From Apophysomyces variabilis (taxonomy: Eukaryota > Mucoromycota > Mucoromycetes > Mucorales > Mucoraceae): a DNA stretch of 64,000 nt. The translations under genes were made by a program, and so were the position numbers. Where the stretch lies: positions 1 to 64,000 of the forward strand of contig MZZL01000376.1 of assembly GCA_002749535.1 (NCBI GenBank). Direction: 5' to 3'. Below the pieces are notes generated by a model that searched no databases, was not told the DNA's origin, and worked only from the letters and a program-made list of their open reading frames with translations. Each line of letters starts with the position of its first letter. The first letter of the stretch is position 1. This document shows positions 50,837 to 63,465 of this stretch, one piece after another.

Positions 50837-51429
50837 GAACGAAAAAAAAACTTTTGAGTCCCTTTTTGCTTCTAATTCCTCTAGAAAGAAGAAACGTAAC
50901 TATATCCATTATCCTAGCATGCTGTAATTATCCTATCAACTTCGCTATCCTATGCTTCTAGAGAATGGGGACAAGATATACAATCCAGTTTTAGTTCGTT
51001 ATGATTGGACTTTTCTGAAACGATCAAAAGATGATCTTGTGTGCACAGACCACTGTGATGTTGCTTTGAAGATCACCAGGATAGTGAAACAAACAAGATC
51101 AGTTGGTGTTCTCATGACGTTTTCTCTCTCATGTGCTCTTGTGGTTTTCCTTTTAGATACAGCGGTACTATTATTTGTTTTTATTGGGATGAGGAAAGTA
51201 AAATGATTACAATCTTCATTTAAATCTATTTACAAAATCGCAAAGATCTCTGAGTTGACATCTTGACCCAGATATATGAGGGAGAGAAAATACAAACAAT
51301 CAGAAAACAAGCAAAAAATAATCAATTCTATCTAACCCCATATAAAATCGGGGAAAAAGAACAAATTACAATATGAAAAAAAGGGAAAGAAGACGTGGTG
51401 AGAGAGAGAAAGAAAAAAGGTATCGGTTT
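50837..51429. other. Convergent 3' spacer
   Basis: Between the surface-protein gene (plus) and the transporter gene (minus). A short hydrophobic plus frame at 50952-51206 has no support. Purine-rich tract at 51360-51420. Confidence 0.45.
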
Positions 51430-52894
51430 CTAATGGTCATTCTGGAAAGCAGAGATCAATCCTCTAACAGCATCGATCGTGCCGTAAACGCAGCCAACGA
51501 GACCTAAGACGATGGTCAGAGCGCAGAAGGCCAATTCATAGTAAGGCTTGTTTCTCCAGCCGGTCAACTTCAGATAGCAGAAGACGGGCAAGAGGAAGAC
51601 AAGGCCACAGTTAGACAAAGCACCGATCAGGGCCATGAAATAGTTGAAGTGCTTAACATAAATAGCCAGAATGACCAAGACAGCCATGGTAGCAGATCGA
51701 ATAACAGCGCGTGCAAGCCATCCTCCGAATCGACCGAATCTTTCGTCGTTGACATGGGCGAATTTTTCAAACTCGAGAGAGAAGGAGGTGGTGTAAATGG
51801 GAACAGCAAGTACAACGTGAATCGTCATGACAATGATGGCAATCAATCGTCCGGTACGGTTAGGGTAGTCAGGAAGGGAGTCGTAGATGGGTGATGCGGT
51901 CTCGCGTCCATAGGCCCAATAACCAGGAACAGCGGTCATAAAGTACAAAATGGTACAGGTACCCAGACCAGCGGCAAGAGCCCATTTCCATTGATGAGGC
52001 TTTCTCAAAGCGTGTTCGACGTCTAAAGAAGAAAAGCCAAATACGTTTAGGATTGGGAGAACAGAAAGAGCTGCTTTACAACTTACGAGGATAAGTGTTG
52101 ATACCACCATAAGAGAAGGCAATGGTAGCCAAGGCAGTGGGAAAGCCAGACCAGACAACGCCATCGGTAATAACAACGCGCTCAGGGTGAGCGTTGCGGT
52201 CCATAGGCGCTTGGATCAAAACGATGAAGACAGCAATGGCAGTACAAATCGCACCGATGGCAGAGACAGCAGTAACTTCACGGAGGGTTCTCATGGAGAT
52301 GGCAGGCAGAAGCAAAGCCACGCCGAAAATGATGACCCACAAGGGATAGGTTAATTCAGCAGGCTAGTATTAGGATTATGATTAGATCGATGAACTGGAG
52401 GAGACGGGAAAAAAACTTACAGTGTTCTTGCAAAGGTAGATCATGTTCTGACCGGCCAACACCAAGTAAAGACCGGGACAACCGAACAAATTAAGATAGT
52501 GAAGGGTGGTTGCGATACCGTAACCATACCAGCCAAAGGCGGCTTTACCGACTTCTTTGTAATCGTGTAAACGATGACCAGGCTTATAGTACAAACAGCG
52601 GATAATGACGATACCACTGTATACAGCCATGAAGAAGGCGAGCATCATGATCAGGATACCGAGCCAGCCACCTTGGGCGAATGCTTGGGGCAGACCCAGA
52701 GTGCCTGTACCGGCAACAATACAGACGACGTTGAAATAGGCGGTCATAAAGCCACCTTTGCCGTGACCGAATTCGTTTGTGACACTTGAACGTGCATCGT
52801 CTTCAATGTAATTGTCAATGACAGTTTCTTCGACCTTGAAGCTTTCCACGGGTGGTGAGGAGACAGGAGCTGGATGGTATTCTTCAACGGCCAT
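51430..52894 (-). CDS. Amino-acid transporter (Aa_trans/AAAP family)
   Basis: Multi-pass transporter for amino acids, vacuolar or plasma membrane. ATG 52894 begins a 50-residue cytosolic tail. TM1 carries the family signature IVAGTGTLGLPQAFAQGGW, followed by about ten further hydrophobic segments including AISMRTLREVTAVSAIG and TALATIAFSYGGINTYP, then VEHALRKPHQWKWAL and TAVPGYWAYG. Two short introns (about 52363-52421 and 52023-52084) keep frame. Complete to the stop at 51430, about 450 residues. Substrate and location cannot be read from sequence; AVT-type vacuolar carriers are the nearest in architecture. Confidence 0.93.
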
Positions 52895-54351
52895 TCAAAT
52901 GATGATTAAAAGATAAAATATATATTGTTTGTTTTAGGTCTATGAATTATAAGAGAGAAGAGGTGTTGAACCGCGTCAAAAAGAAAGAGAAAGAGAGTTT
53001 GGAAAGTTAGGTGGCGAGTTACCAGGAGTTATCAGTCGATAATTTATAGTCTTTTTTTTTCTTTTCAGCTGAAAATTTTTTTTATATTTTTTGAAACCTA
53101 CCGTTAAGCAATTGAGAAGATAAGATTGGTTAGTGAAATGTGAAGGAATCTCCGTCAAAAATCCGCTATACAACAAATGGTCCATTTCATCTCGTCGAAT
53201 TGCGGAGGTCAAAACACATAAAAAAGAAGTTGCAAGGCGACGGTAAAAGGAAAGCACCGCCGGATGTTTATATCCCAGCAATTGCCATATACGATACAAG
53301 AGAAATAAGGGAGCGAGAATAGAGGAATCTTATTTTACATGGTCAATAAATGGATTGAACAATAAAGGATCTTTTTGATAGAAGAAAGATCCATCGATTT
53401 ACGTTGTATAGATTTCGTATCTATAACTATTTGTCTTTCTATGGTAAAATAGCGATACTGTTTCCAAGATATGCTTTAACTTTCGCACGATCTATGTTTC
53501 ACTGTGCCAATATCCACGGTTGCACAGACTTCGGTCTTTTCGTTGTTTTCCCACATTCTGAACCTCTCCCATTTCAACAAATCCCCGTTCCCACCCTCAA
53601 AGCCAATCACAACTCTACCGTATCCAGCCGACATCTTCCACTATGGCTTGCTCTTTTCTCACGCTACGTTGACTACATGGTGTCGGGTACCTGACCCGAT
53701 CTGCCATCGTGTTGTGGAGTCAGAAAAAACCCACATAGAAAGCATGTCGTACAACAGAACGTGGATATTGTCCCGCCTATCGATAGATTCCCTTTTTCTC
53801 TTCCCATTCATCCCCTATCTTATCAGCGGGCCACGATTACCATTTTTAGCATATCATTTGGGATTCTGTAAGTTGAGAGGTTCGGCTGACCTTCTTGCTG
53901 TTATGAACGAACATTCATTGGAGCGGCGAACTATCTGAGTGAATCGACCCGTTTTCTTAATGTTCAGTCAACCTTGGTTACGAACGAAATTGATCTCAGC
54001 TTTGTGTTCACTTAACAAACGAAGGCCTTCTGTCGTCATGCGCATCATCTGACGCCTTGTCGGAATGAACCCTTGCTAAACTTAGTTTAGCTACCCCACA
54101 AAATGAACAGCTGATGGCCAAAAAGAAAAAAGAAAGATAATGGCATCGAATCAAAACACGAAGTATTGAGGTCTTCAATTGATTAGATTTTAATGGCCAA
54201 CAGGGAAAAAGGAAAATACCATTGTTATCGCAACCGCCCTTCACATAGAAAAATATTCCGACTTTCTATTGTATTTCCTTTACGAGAGATTTGATTCATG
54301 TGCCCTCTCTTTGTGTACCTTTTTTTTTTTTTTGATTACCAGGAAAAAAAA
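52895..54351. other. Divergent intergenic region (transporter / protease)
   Basis: 5' flanks of two divergent genes. Plus-strand frames at 53404-53938 overlap in different phases and lack domains, and they are not called. A T-rich leader (54318-54333) precedes the protease start. Confidence 0.45.
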
Positions 54352-57300
54352 ATGATCATTCGATTTATTCTCGTGTTTATCTTTATCACGGTTCAAGTAA
54401 TTGTCATTGCTGCTCAGCGTTATACTATCCAATTCCATTCTCGTCCTGGTAACCGTGAGGCTGCCATTAAAGATCAGGATGCTTTTCTTAATTTCCTCAG
54501 AGGAAACAACGTGAACTTCAAGCTACGGTATAGGTATACTGATGTCATGAATGCCGTTTCAATCGAATTACTGCCGCCTGAGGTTGTTTCATATGATGAA
54601 AGTCACGTCAATAGCACCATGAAACCCACGATGTTTATGGCAGAGACCATTATCTCCTGCCCTTATGTCCATCGTTATTGGCCTGGCAAACGCTATGCAC
54701 GCCCGAAAATAGTCATGACCCCAGAAGACTTGGAGATAGGCATTCCCAACTTAGAATCGGCCCACAAATTCACCTCTGTTGCACAAGCAAGAGAAAATCA
54801 ACTCGATGGCCAGGGCATCAAAATTGCTATACTCGATACCGGCATTGATTATACTCATCCAGCTTTAGGAGGGTGTTTTGGGGTAAAAAAAGAAAACGTT
54901 CCTAAACTGAACAACGCAAAGAAAAAAAATCTGTATGCTCTGTAATTAACGAGCTTTAGCATGGATGCCTAGTTAGCGAAGGCTATGACCTTGTGGGGGA
55001 TCGCTACGGTGGTATAAACAGTTTATATTCATTCTGCGAAATCATCAACTGAAGTCTGTTATGATATCTTTGTTCATTAGATGACATTCAGCCTAACCCA
55101 GACAATGATCCCATGTAAGTGGTAAACAGCAAGAAAGCAAAATTTTATGTGATTCTTTTTTTTTATCATATGAAGGGATACGTGTGATGGCCATGGCACT
55201 CACGTTGCTGGAATCAGTAAGTTTGGAAAATTGCAAAAGAATCTTAGGGCCTCGTTTCGATAAAATCGCCTTACTTTTTTTTTCCCTTTTCTTTGGGGAT
55301 TAGTCATAGCAAACGATACCTATAAGGTGGTAGGACGGCATAGGGTTTAAAGATTTACACATGTAATTTGTTGATAGGGATTTCAAGGCGTTGCACCAAA
55401 GGCTCAATTGAGCGTCTGGCGGTAAAATTAGCTAATAGCCTTTTGACTACCTTCTTATTTACATTGTTTCTATTTCTTTTTGGCAGTATCTTTGGTTGCG
55501 ACGGTGATACAGACGATGACATTATTCTCCAAGCTGCGTAAGTTTATCTGCATGGAAGGCTCTTGTATTCTCCTCTTACCATTGAATGTGGAGCCTAGAG
55601 AATTGGCTGTGAAATCTGGTGTAGATATTATAAACTTATCGCTTGGAGGAGGTCTAAGCGCATGGCAGGAGGTGCGTACAAAGATAAAGATGGATACGTA
55701 GAAAAGTGGGCGAAGAAACAAGATGAACGAAGAATTGGTTGCATACAGAGAGAGGCTGTTTCAATGAACTTTATACGATTAGGATGCACTTGCAGTAGCG
55801 TTGTCCAACCTTGTGGATACCGGGATTGTGGTCATTGTTGCGCAAGGCAATGAAGGGCGAGATGGTAACTAAGAAGAAATTAGCCTGTCAACCAAAAAAA
55901 AAAAAAAAAAAAAAAGGAGACCNNNNNNNNNNNNNNNNNNNNNNNNNNNNNNNNNNNNNNNNNNNNNNNNNNNNNNNNNNNNNNNNNNNNNNNNNNNNNN
56001 NNNNNNNNNNNNNNNNNNNNNNNNNNNNNNNNNNNNNNNNNNNNNNNNNNNNNNNNNNNNNNNNNNNNNNNNNNNNNNNNNNNNNNNNNNNNNNNNNNNN
56101 NNNNNNNNNNNNNNNNNNNNNNNNNNNNNNNNNNNNNNNNNNNNNNNNNNNNNNNNNNNNNNNNNNNNNNNNNNNNNNNNNNNNNNNNNNNNNNNNNNNN
56201 NNNNNNNNNNNNNNNNNNNNNNNNNNNNNNNNNNNNNNNNNNNNNNNNNNNNNNNNNNNNNNNNNNNNNNNNNNNNNNNNNNNNNNNNNNNNNNNNNNNN
56301 NNNNNNNNNNNNNNNNNNNNNNNNNNNNNNNNNNNNNNNNNNNNNNNNNNNNNNNNNNNNNNNNNNNNNNNNNNNNNNNNNNNNNNNNNNNNNNNNNNNN
56401 NNNNNNNNNNNNNNNNNNNNNNNNNNNNNNNNNNNNNNNNNNNNNNNNNNNNNNNNNNNNNNNNNNNNNNNNNNNNNNNNNNNNNNNNNNNNNNNNNNNN
56501 NNNNNNNNNNNNNNNNNNNNNNNNNNNNNNNNNNNNNNNNNNNNNNNNNNNNNNNNNNNNNNNNNNNNNNNNNNNNNNNNNNNNNNNNNNNNNNNNNNNN
56601 NNNNNNNNNNNNNNNNNNNNNNNNNNNNNNNNNNNNNNNNNNNNNNNNNNNNNNNNNNNNNNNNNNNNNNNNNNNNNNNNNNNNNNNNNNNNNNNNNNNN
56701 NNNNNNNNNNNNNNNNNNNNNNNNNNNNNNNNNNNNNNNNNNNNNNNNNNNNNNNNNNNNNNNNNNNNNNNNNNNNNNNNNNNNNNNNNNNNNNNNNNNN
56801 NNNNNNNNNNNNNNNNNNNNNNNNNNNNNNNNNNNNNNNNNNNNNNNNNNNNNNNNNNNNNNNNNNNNNNNNNNNNNNNNNNNNNNNNNNNNNNNNNNNN
56901 NNAAAAAAAAAAAAAAAAAAAAAAAAGGAGACCACTTTATTTACGTCTTTCTTATTCGTATGGAAGGCGTTGCTAGAACGCCTTCTCCATCGACAGGTCG
57001 GCATGTTCTTACAGTAGCATCAGTGGACAATACAGAGAGAATTGCTCACGTGCTGCACGTCATGAATGGGACGCAGATCCAGACAAGCTTAGGTACCAAC
57101 AGAAAAAGAAAACCCTAGTTACCATCTGAGACTCAATCTTTGCGACCTTTTTTTTTTTTTTAGAATACACGCTTTCGGATGACGAGCAATATACTTTGCC
57201 TAAACTCACTAATCTGAGCTCAATCCCAACGCGTGTTGCTTGTAACCCTATAAGGGAAGACCTTGCTGGTCGAATGGTATTGGTTCCCACACGAGGTATA

Positions 57301-59210
57301 TGCACGCTGCGACGCAAAGCCTCATATATCCAAGAAGCGGGGGCGATTGGGATTCTTGCAGTCGACTCAGATGATGATGAGGATATTTCATCCAAAGACG
57401 TTCAGCTTCCAGTGGTCTACCTAAATGAAGAAGATATCGCCCCCTTGTCGGAACTTCTATCTCAAGCTGATACTATAACCTTATCGTTCCCAAGCAAACC
57501 ACTTCGTATCCATGCATCCGATATGGTGCCTTCCGCGTAAGTCAAACAAGACACAAAAAAGAGAGAGACAAGGAAAGGGAGGGAAGGAATTTAAATGGAA
57601 TGGCTTGACACTGACAAATATCGAACCATCTTGGAAAAAAAAGCTTTTCTACCTGGGGTTCCGACGCCGAAGTATAGCGAACAAAAAAAAAGATTGTTTG
57701 GATTTTCTAACAAAGCGGTACCAGTTACATCTCAAACCAGATATTGCTGCCGTTGGAGGTTACGTGTTTTCGACGTATCCTGTAAGACTAGGCAAGTTAG
57801 ACAAATTTGTTTTCCTTCCAAGTGTATGCTAAATTAACCTGGGATGTGTAGGTAGTTATATGACCATGAGTGGTACAAGTATGGCTACGGTAACGGGAGA
57901 AGCTGGGAGGATGGGTAAGAACTTCTTTCATTGAACCCTTTTACAACATAGCCCTATTTGTCTGGCTGTATTGCTCTCTATATGCAAGCACGAGGACACC
58001 GTTCGCCACGTCATATTTACAGGTCCCTAGCGAATCATGCCCGTCCGCTTAGTCATAGTTCATTGCCTTCACTCTTAGAATCACCCATCAAGCAAGGCGC
58101 AGGTCTTGTTCAAGTAAGGAAAAGCAATAGACGTGTCATTTGGAAAGAAAGAAAAGCAGGCAGGCTTTGTTTAACCTTCGCACGCCATAGATCTATGATA
58201 CCGTTCTGAGTACGACCGAAGTCGATCCATTTCGGTTGGCTTTGAATGACACTGAACATTTCAGAGGAAAACGAACTCTACGTATTAAGAATCACGCAAA
58301 ATATCCACAGACTTACCGGATCGCTCATCGTCCAGCTATCGCCGTTTCTGGTATGAAAAAGAACTTTTTTATTCCATTTGGCTTGTTATGTTCGGAGAAA
58401 TATTGAGCCCTTACTTTTATCCATATGCAGGCTATCATCTTGAAAAGACCGCTGTTCCTACAAGAAGACCAGTTTACCTCAATGTGAGTGCTTTTGTCCA
58501 TTTTGAACCTGAAACGATTGTCCTTGAGGGCGGACAAACAGGAAAAATCCATGTGACATTTCAGCCTCCTTCGTTGGTTACGCAAGACAATCATTTTTTA
58601 TATGGAGGGTATCTACAAGTGAATGCCTCCTCTGACATAAATGGTACTAGACACGAAACTCTCCATGTTCCTTATTTTGGTGCCGTGGGGAACCAACGTG
58701 ATCTACCTATTTTTGACCAAAAGGTCCGTGAGTGGTGAATGTATTTGTTACAATGACGCTTAAGTATGCTGTATTATTTTCAATTTTCAGCAAGGCTATC
58801 CATATATTGGCAATGAGAAGGGAGTTCCCCTTTCAGGACATCTGACGTATCAATTCCACCGAGATACTCTCTATTTATATACGAGAATCGGCAGTCCTAC
58901 TTCCATTTTGAAGACAGAACTCCTCGATCACACAAATGCCACTGTGGGAGAACTTCCTTCAGCCACTGAAAAATGGGTGTCTCGTAACGATCACAGCCAA
59001 GAGAACTACGATTATATGTTCGATTGGCGGGGTAACATGGATACTAGTAATCAGCATCATCATCGCCGTCATAGCGATCATCGCCATGCTGGTGTGGTCC
59101 ACCCAGGAAAATATCGGATCAAAATGTCTGCTTTGCGAATGCTGGGTGATCCCCGACATACCAACGACTGGGACGTCTGGTATTCGCCACTGTTTGATGT
59201 TATTGCTTAA
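54352..59210 (+). CDS. Secreted subtilisin-like serine protease (S8, PA domain, Vpr-like)
   Basis: ATG 54352 starts a signal peptide followed by an inhibitor-I9-type propeptide. The catalytic triad is intact: Asp in AILDTGIDYTHPALGG, His in DGHGTHVAGI (about 55180-55216), Ser in MSGTSMAT (57866-57889). A PA domain sits between His and Ser (EYTLSDDEQY to about 57520). Then come SFSTWG, LKPDIAAVGG, a C-terminal Fn3-like domain (TLRIKNHA, PETIVLEGGQTGKIHVTF) and a His-rich patch near 59050-59090. Around sixteen introns are needed; all joins keep frame, one by a GC-AG intron (57792-57851). The run of 980 N (55923-56902) lies in an intron: the frame reads AQGNEGRDG straight into VARTPSPSTG. Likely an extracellular nutrient or host-interface protease. 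Confidence 0.9.
55923..56902. other. Assembly gap (980 N), probably spurious in size
   Basis: The 29 bases left of the gap (A22 then GGAGACC, 55894-55922) recur on the right (A24 then GGAGACC, 56903-56933). Coding sequence is continuous across it. The two contig ends therefore most likely overlap. Confidence 0.85.
57792..57851 (+). other. GC-AG intron in the protease gene
   Basis: Donor GCAAGT, acceptor GTGTAG, 60 nt. Its removal joins YPVRLG to SYMTMSGTSMAT. The nearby GT at 57782 would lead to a stop after four codons. Confidence 0.8.
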
Positions 59211-59874
59211 AAACAACGATTCCATATGACGTAATAGAAAGGGTTGATGATGCTCATCATTATAATCATTGACCTCTTTAGCCCGAAAGGCCTACGCGTG
59301 GTCTATTTGAACCTTATGCACACGGGGTCCAAGTTTATAAATTACAGGGAGGCATCGTTTTTTATTTTCCGCTTTGCAACAAACTGGATAGATTTTATTT
59401 TTATTAAACCTCTCTAGAATTGTGAAAGAGTGTTATAGGCGACAAGATATTAGATGTGTAAGCTTTATTGATGAACTTTATGCATTTCGACTGTTTGTAC
59501 GACTTTGTTCTTGTAGTGAAAGTCGGTAAAATAGTTAGGAATTGATGATGCATTATGGGATGATCTCTCAGCTTGTCAGTATTAGCTTAACTGTTCCACT
59601 GCATATTTGGTGCCAAGACTCGGCAGTAGCAGGTTGACTTAAGAGAAGGTTTACTTCCGTTGCGAGACGCTACTTGTGTAACTGTTCGCTAACTAACCGT
59701 GCATACAAAAGATAAGTAACAGTACACAAGCCAGGAGCCCAAGATTTTACTTTGTTTGTTTCTTCTCGTTTCTTTTCTTCTTTTCTTTTTCTCTTTTGCT
59801 TTTTCTATCTTGTATTTGCTCTTCCCTATCACTTTTCTCCTTTTCTTAATGTTTTGTCTTATGACGCACAATCG
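59211..59874. other. Intergenic spacer
   Basis: 3' flank of the protease and a pyrimidine-rich leader (59745-59850) of the membrane-protein gene. The open frame from 59752 uses no ATG before 59875 and is not counted as coding. Confidence 0.5.
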
Positions 59875-61470
59875 ATGATTACATTATCAGATTATGGGAA
59901 ACGGGTCATGGACCGAATTAGTATGATTGGGATGTGGATCGCTGTTTTAGTTTGTATTCGGAACTTTTTTGTTTGCCTTCGACAATATCGACGCACACGT
60001 GGAAAGATGTAAGACATTGCTTCATGACCAAAGTCTTTTATCCTGGACATTCTTAGTCACCTGGTCAACCTGGCGCAAGTTGTGGTCTTCTTTATACATC
60101 GTTTACTATATGGCTTGATACCTTTATTTGAAATACAAACTTGCGCTTATTTTCCATTACTGGTTTCGTGAGTTGTTTTTTCTTAATATAAACGTTTTCC
60201 GTTAGTTGTCGTTGCTCATTGGATATTATTGTTTTGCTTTTTAGGCTGTGGCATTTAGGTAACGTTCCAGCCATGTGACGAACGATAAGACTGAATCTAA
60301 TCGTGGAAACTTAGACTACCTCCTTTTCTATGTTGTGATGTTTATGCGACTTCTCATTCTTGAACCAGACAGAAATTCATGGATTAAGATCGTTGGCGTC
60401 TTATTGATCACTTTACGGTTTTCAGACTGGCCATATGAGTTGACGTTCCATTCTATCCAGCAAAATATTATGAACCAAAAGGTGCCAACCGGCGCCACTT
60501 GCTGGGCTCTGTGGTATGCCATCAAATAAGAAAAAAGAATGCACATATAATCAACTTAGCCATATCTAATGCATACGACTCAAACTCAAAAAAAAAGGGG
60601 CCATGGTGTTATCATACTCAACTTTATTGCAGATTCTCTTGCAAATCTCTTCCTAAGCGGCATGTTTGTTAGGAGGTAAGCGAAAGAAAACAAAGAGAAA
60701 ATGCAACGTATCTTGATTACTAAAGAAGAAAGTAGACTGTATATTCATATCCGCATGTCAAAATCTTTAATGAGCCGTCAGAACCGTTTGATTGCCCATA
60801 TTGCCAGGAAATCCTTAATCTGCTTAGCGTTAACGTTTGTGGTTAATTTTGTCATGAATTTGCTGAAAGTTACAAGATTCATCGGTGACAGATCCGATGT
60901 AAGGTTTTCTATTTATTGATTCAATAACAATATCGCTTACAAGAAAAAACATTTAGGCTTTTACGGTTTACTTTGAGCTAGTCGAATCCACATTGCTAGT
61001 CGAAGCTTTACGTATAGATCAAGATGGAACAAATGTCCAATTCTACTGCGAACATTGTGGCACGGTGAGGCGATTCATATGAGTTAATATAATGAAAACT
61101 AATGACAAAGAAGACAATGAGGTACGGTGTTGATCGAAGTCGTACCGGCCGACCAGACAGCGACAGAAAATATTTTGCGTTTGACTTGACCCATTTCAGC
61201 AAAAAAAGGGCTGCAAGTACGCCTACAGATGATCCTAAAGACGGGGAGCAGATTATCAACCCAACGGAAACAAGCTCTCAGCCTGCTCGAAGATCTTCTG
61301 AACCGTCGATCAGAGAAACCATATCAGCTCCGGTTTTTGGACTTAACAATCGTCCCGTTTCACCGATAAAGTCGCCAGTAATTGATCCCTCTGTGGGGCT
61401 AGGTCCATCCGATCCTCAGCCGTTGGCGAGGAGACCTGAGTGGAAAAATAACGATTATCGCATGTTTTAA
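59875..61470 (+). CDS. Multi-pass membrane protein, unknown family, with apparent frameshift
   Basis: ATG 59875 opens with MITLSDYGKR and a first helix (MIGMWIAVLVCIRNFFVCL). The frame then meets a stop at 60010, but one frame over reads WKDVRHCFMTKVFILDILSHL without a break, implying one lost base between 59990 and 60003. Further helices: LVNLAQVVVFFIHRLLYGLI, LLFYVVMFMRLLIL, WIKIVGVLLITLRF, GVIILNFIADSLANLFLSGM, LICLALTFVVNFVMNLL and FTVYFELVESTLLVEAL, giving about seven in total. Four introns are consistent (for example 60172-60271 and 60513-60599). A Ser/Pro-rich cytosolic tail ends at 61470. Possibly receptor-like; no family can be named. The frameshift may be an assembly error or early decay. 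Confidence 0.68.
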
Positions 61471-63210
61471 TCAAACAAAGAATGGAAACCAATCGTCTGG
61501 TTCCTCATATATAGCTGGTCTGTATAAATTTAGTGTGTACATAATGAAGGAAAAGAGAGCATTGCCGTTTTCGCTTTAAGTAAGAAGCCTAAATTTATTG
61601 TTGTTCTCCCATTGTATCACCAATATTTAACGATAGTTATAGATATATTGTTCATAATGGGTTATTTGAAATGCAATGTCTTTGAAGGTTATTAAGTTCC
61701 TAGCATTATTTCTCACCATGTATCGGCGTGGTTTTGTCAAACCATCGTTGTGGCAGGGTGTTACGATTAAATTGTTTATACGCCATCTTACGTTACAGTA
61801 ACGAAGAAGAAAAACAATAATACCATACAGCATGGAAGGCTCTGCGGAGCTAATTCGAGAATCGGTTATGTTCAAGTTGAATAAGCGCATTTCCAACTAT
61901 ATACGTTTCTTTTCGGCTTGGCTGACATATTATAAGAGCAGACAACTCATTTAACTAGCTGGTTACAGATTGTTTACCGCAGCAAGCACTATGGATGTGG
62001 CACAGAGAATAATTTCCCTTGGTTTTGTGTTCCAGAAAAAAATGCATTGCTGCAACTAGACCAACAATCCTAATAGAAATGGGGTAGTTAATACTACCCG
62101 AAATAATGCATTTCTTCTTGCATCATCTCATTTGATCGGAAGACTACAATACGTATCTTTATGATTGGACCACAATTATTTGTGTATACGTTATTTCTTG
62201 TTTGCCATACTGTTTATTGAACAATTTTTTACGCTACTCTAAATAAATTTTGCGCCCATGCAAGGATCAAGTTTGCGCTAAAATGGATAGAAATATGCGT
62301 TATTAGTAAATGGATTATGCGGGAAATACATTTTGCTTACCTCAACTTGGTCCTCCAGTGGACACAAAATTTATTCGAGCAGTGTAAAAGAATGTTCATG
62401 GTTAGTACATGGAAGGATAGCTTGACATCTTTTTTTTCTTAGTTACCCCCGAAGGGTAATCCTATCCAAAGGTGGGGGCGGTGAGAGAGAGGCACGGCTT
62501 CCATGAGCGGCCGATTTGTGTGTAACGCACTGCAGAGGACTTGAAGCGATGCAACACCTGGCGAGGACTTGGAAGCAGAAGATAATGAATGACACTGTGC
62601 ATAAACAGACAAGATTTCTTTTTCACTTACCTAGTGGAGTGCAGGGAGCTTACTCACACAACCAAGGTGGTTCGGGACAGAGGTCATGCAGGCTAAAGGT
62701 TACAGAAGAGGGATATCACTCATTCTGTACATATGATCAATGCGAAGTACATACCGGGGATGTTTTTGGAGAACAGAGCCAAAGAGCCAAAAAGATGTCG
62801 TCCCTTCGCTTTTAAATAGTATGTGATTACTGAAACCAAAAACGCAGCCATGGATAAGAAAATCAATGGATGTCTTATGGATGACAACAATTCAGAGATA
62901 AGACAACAATTTTCCCAAGAGTAAAAATGGATTCAATCTGATAGAAGGTGTGGAACATCTGTAGAGGAAATGAACCCTCTTCGTTTGTTTCTATACGTCA
63001 TTGATTATATCATTTTCGTTTCTGTCAGTTATGGTATCAGAAGCTGTCAGGGCAGTGGTACCCAATTCCGGTTCTGCTCAATTGTATTGCCTTATATTCC
63101 ACTTTTATTTTCCCTGAATGTAGTAACGTTCTCCTTTTCTTCTGTTATATCTTAAACTTTGTCTATTAGGCAATCACAAAAGATTGGATTGCCACAGAAT
63201 GAACGGTTAG
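61471..63210. other. Gene-poor stretch
   Basis: AT-rich DNA with short, unrelated open frames (61627-61896 minus, 62516-62815 plus). None has a domain or consistent splicing. A plus frame just before 63211 is broken by stops and may be older transposase sequence. Confidence 0.45.
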
Positions 63211-63465
63211 TATCTTGTCATAGATAATGTGCCCATCCATACACCGGTCAAGGTTAAGCAGTTGGTCGAAAAAAGAGGATACAAATGTCTCTATCTTCCT
63301 CCCGATTCTCCCTTTCTTAACCCAATAAAAGAGTTTTGGGTCAAAGTGAAGGCTGGGGTAAGAAGGGAGCCCTTACAAGTTGACGATAACCTTCAAGAGC
63401 GTATATGTTCAAGCAGCGCGAAAAGTAAAACGCTCAGACTGTCAAAGATGGATCAGACACTCTGA
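63211..63465 (+). pseudogene. DDE_3 (Tc1/mariner-type) transposase C-terminal fragment, catalytically dead
   Basis: The frame reads YLVIDNVPIHTP (second catalytic Asp, 63222-63224) followed by CLYLPPDSPFLNPIKEFW, the third-acid region of DDE_3 endonucleases. The residue after NPI is normally the catalytic Glu; here it is Lys (AAA). No upstream N-terminal DNA-binding domain or first Asp is joined to it, and a stop precedes the fragment. It ends at 63465. A dead remnant of a cut-and-paste element. Confidence 0.75.

Noticed and set aside
53404..53938. Overlapping plus-strand ORFs upstream of the protease
   Set aside because: Two overlapping frames, CT-rich composition, no domain; treated as promoter or spacer DNA.
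55811..57118. Long ORFs on both strands through the N block
   Set aside because: Made of unknown bases; the real gene reads in the spliced frame on either side.
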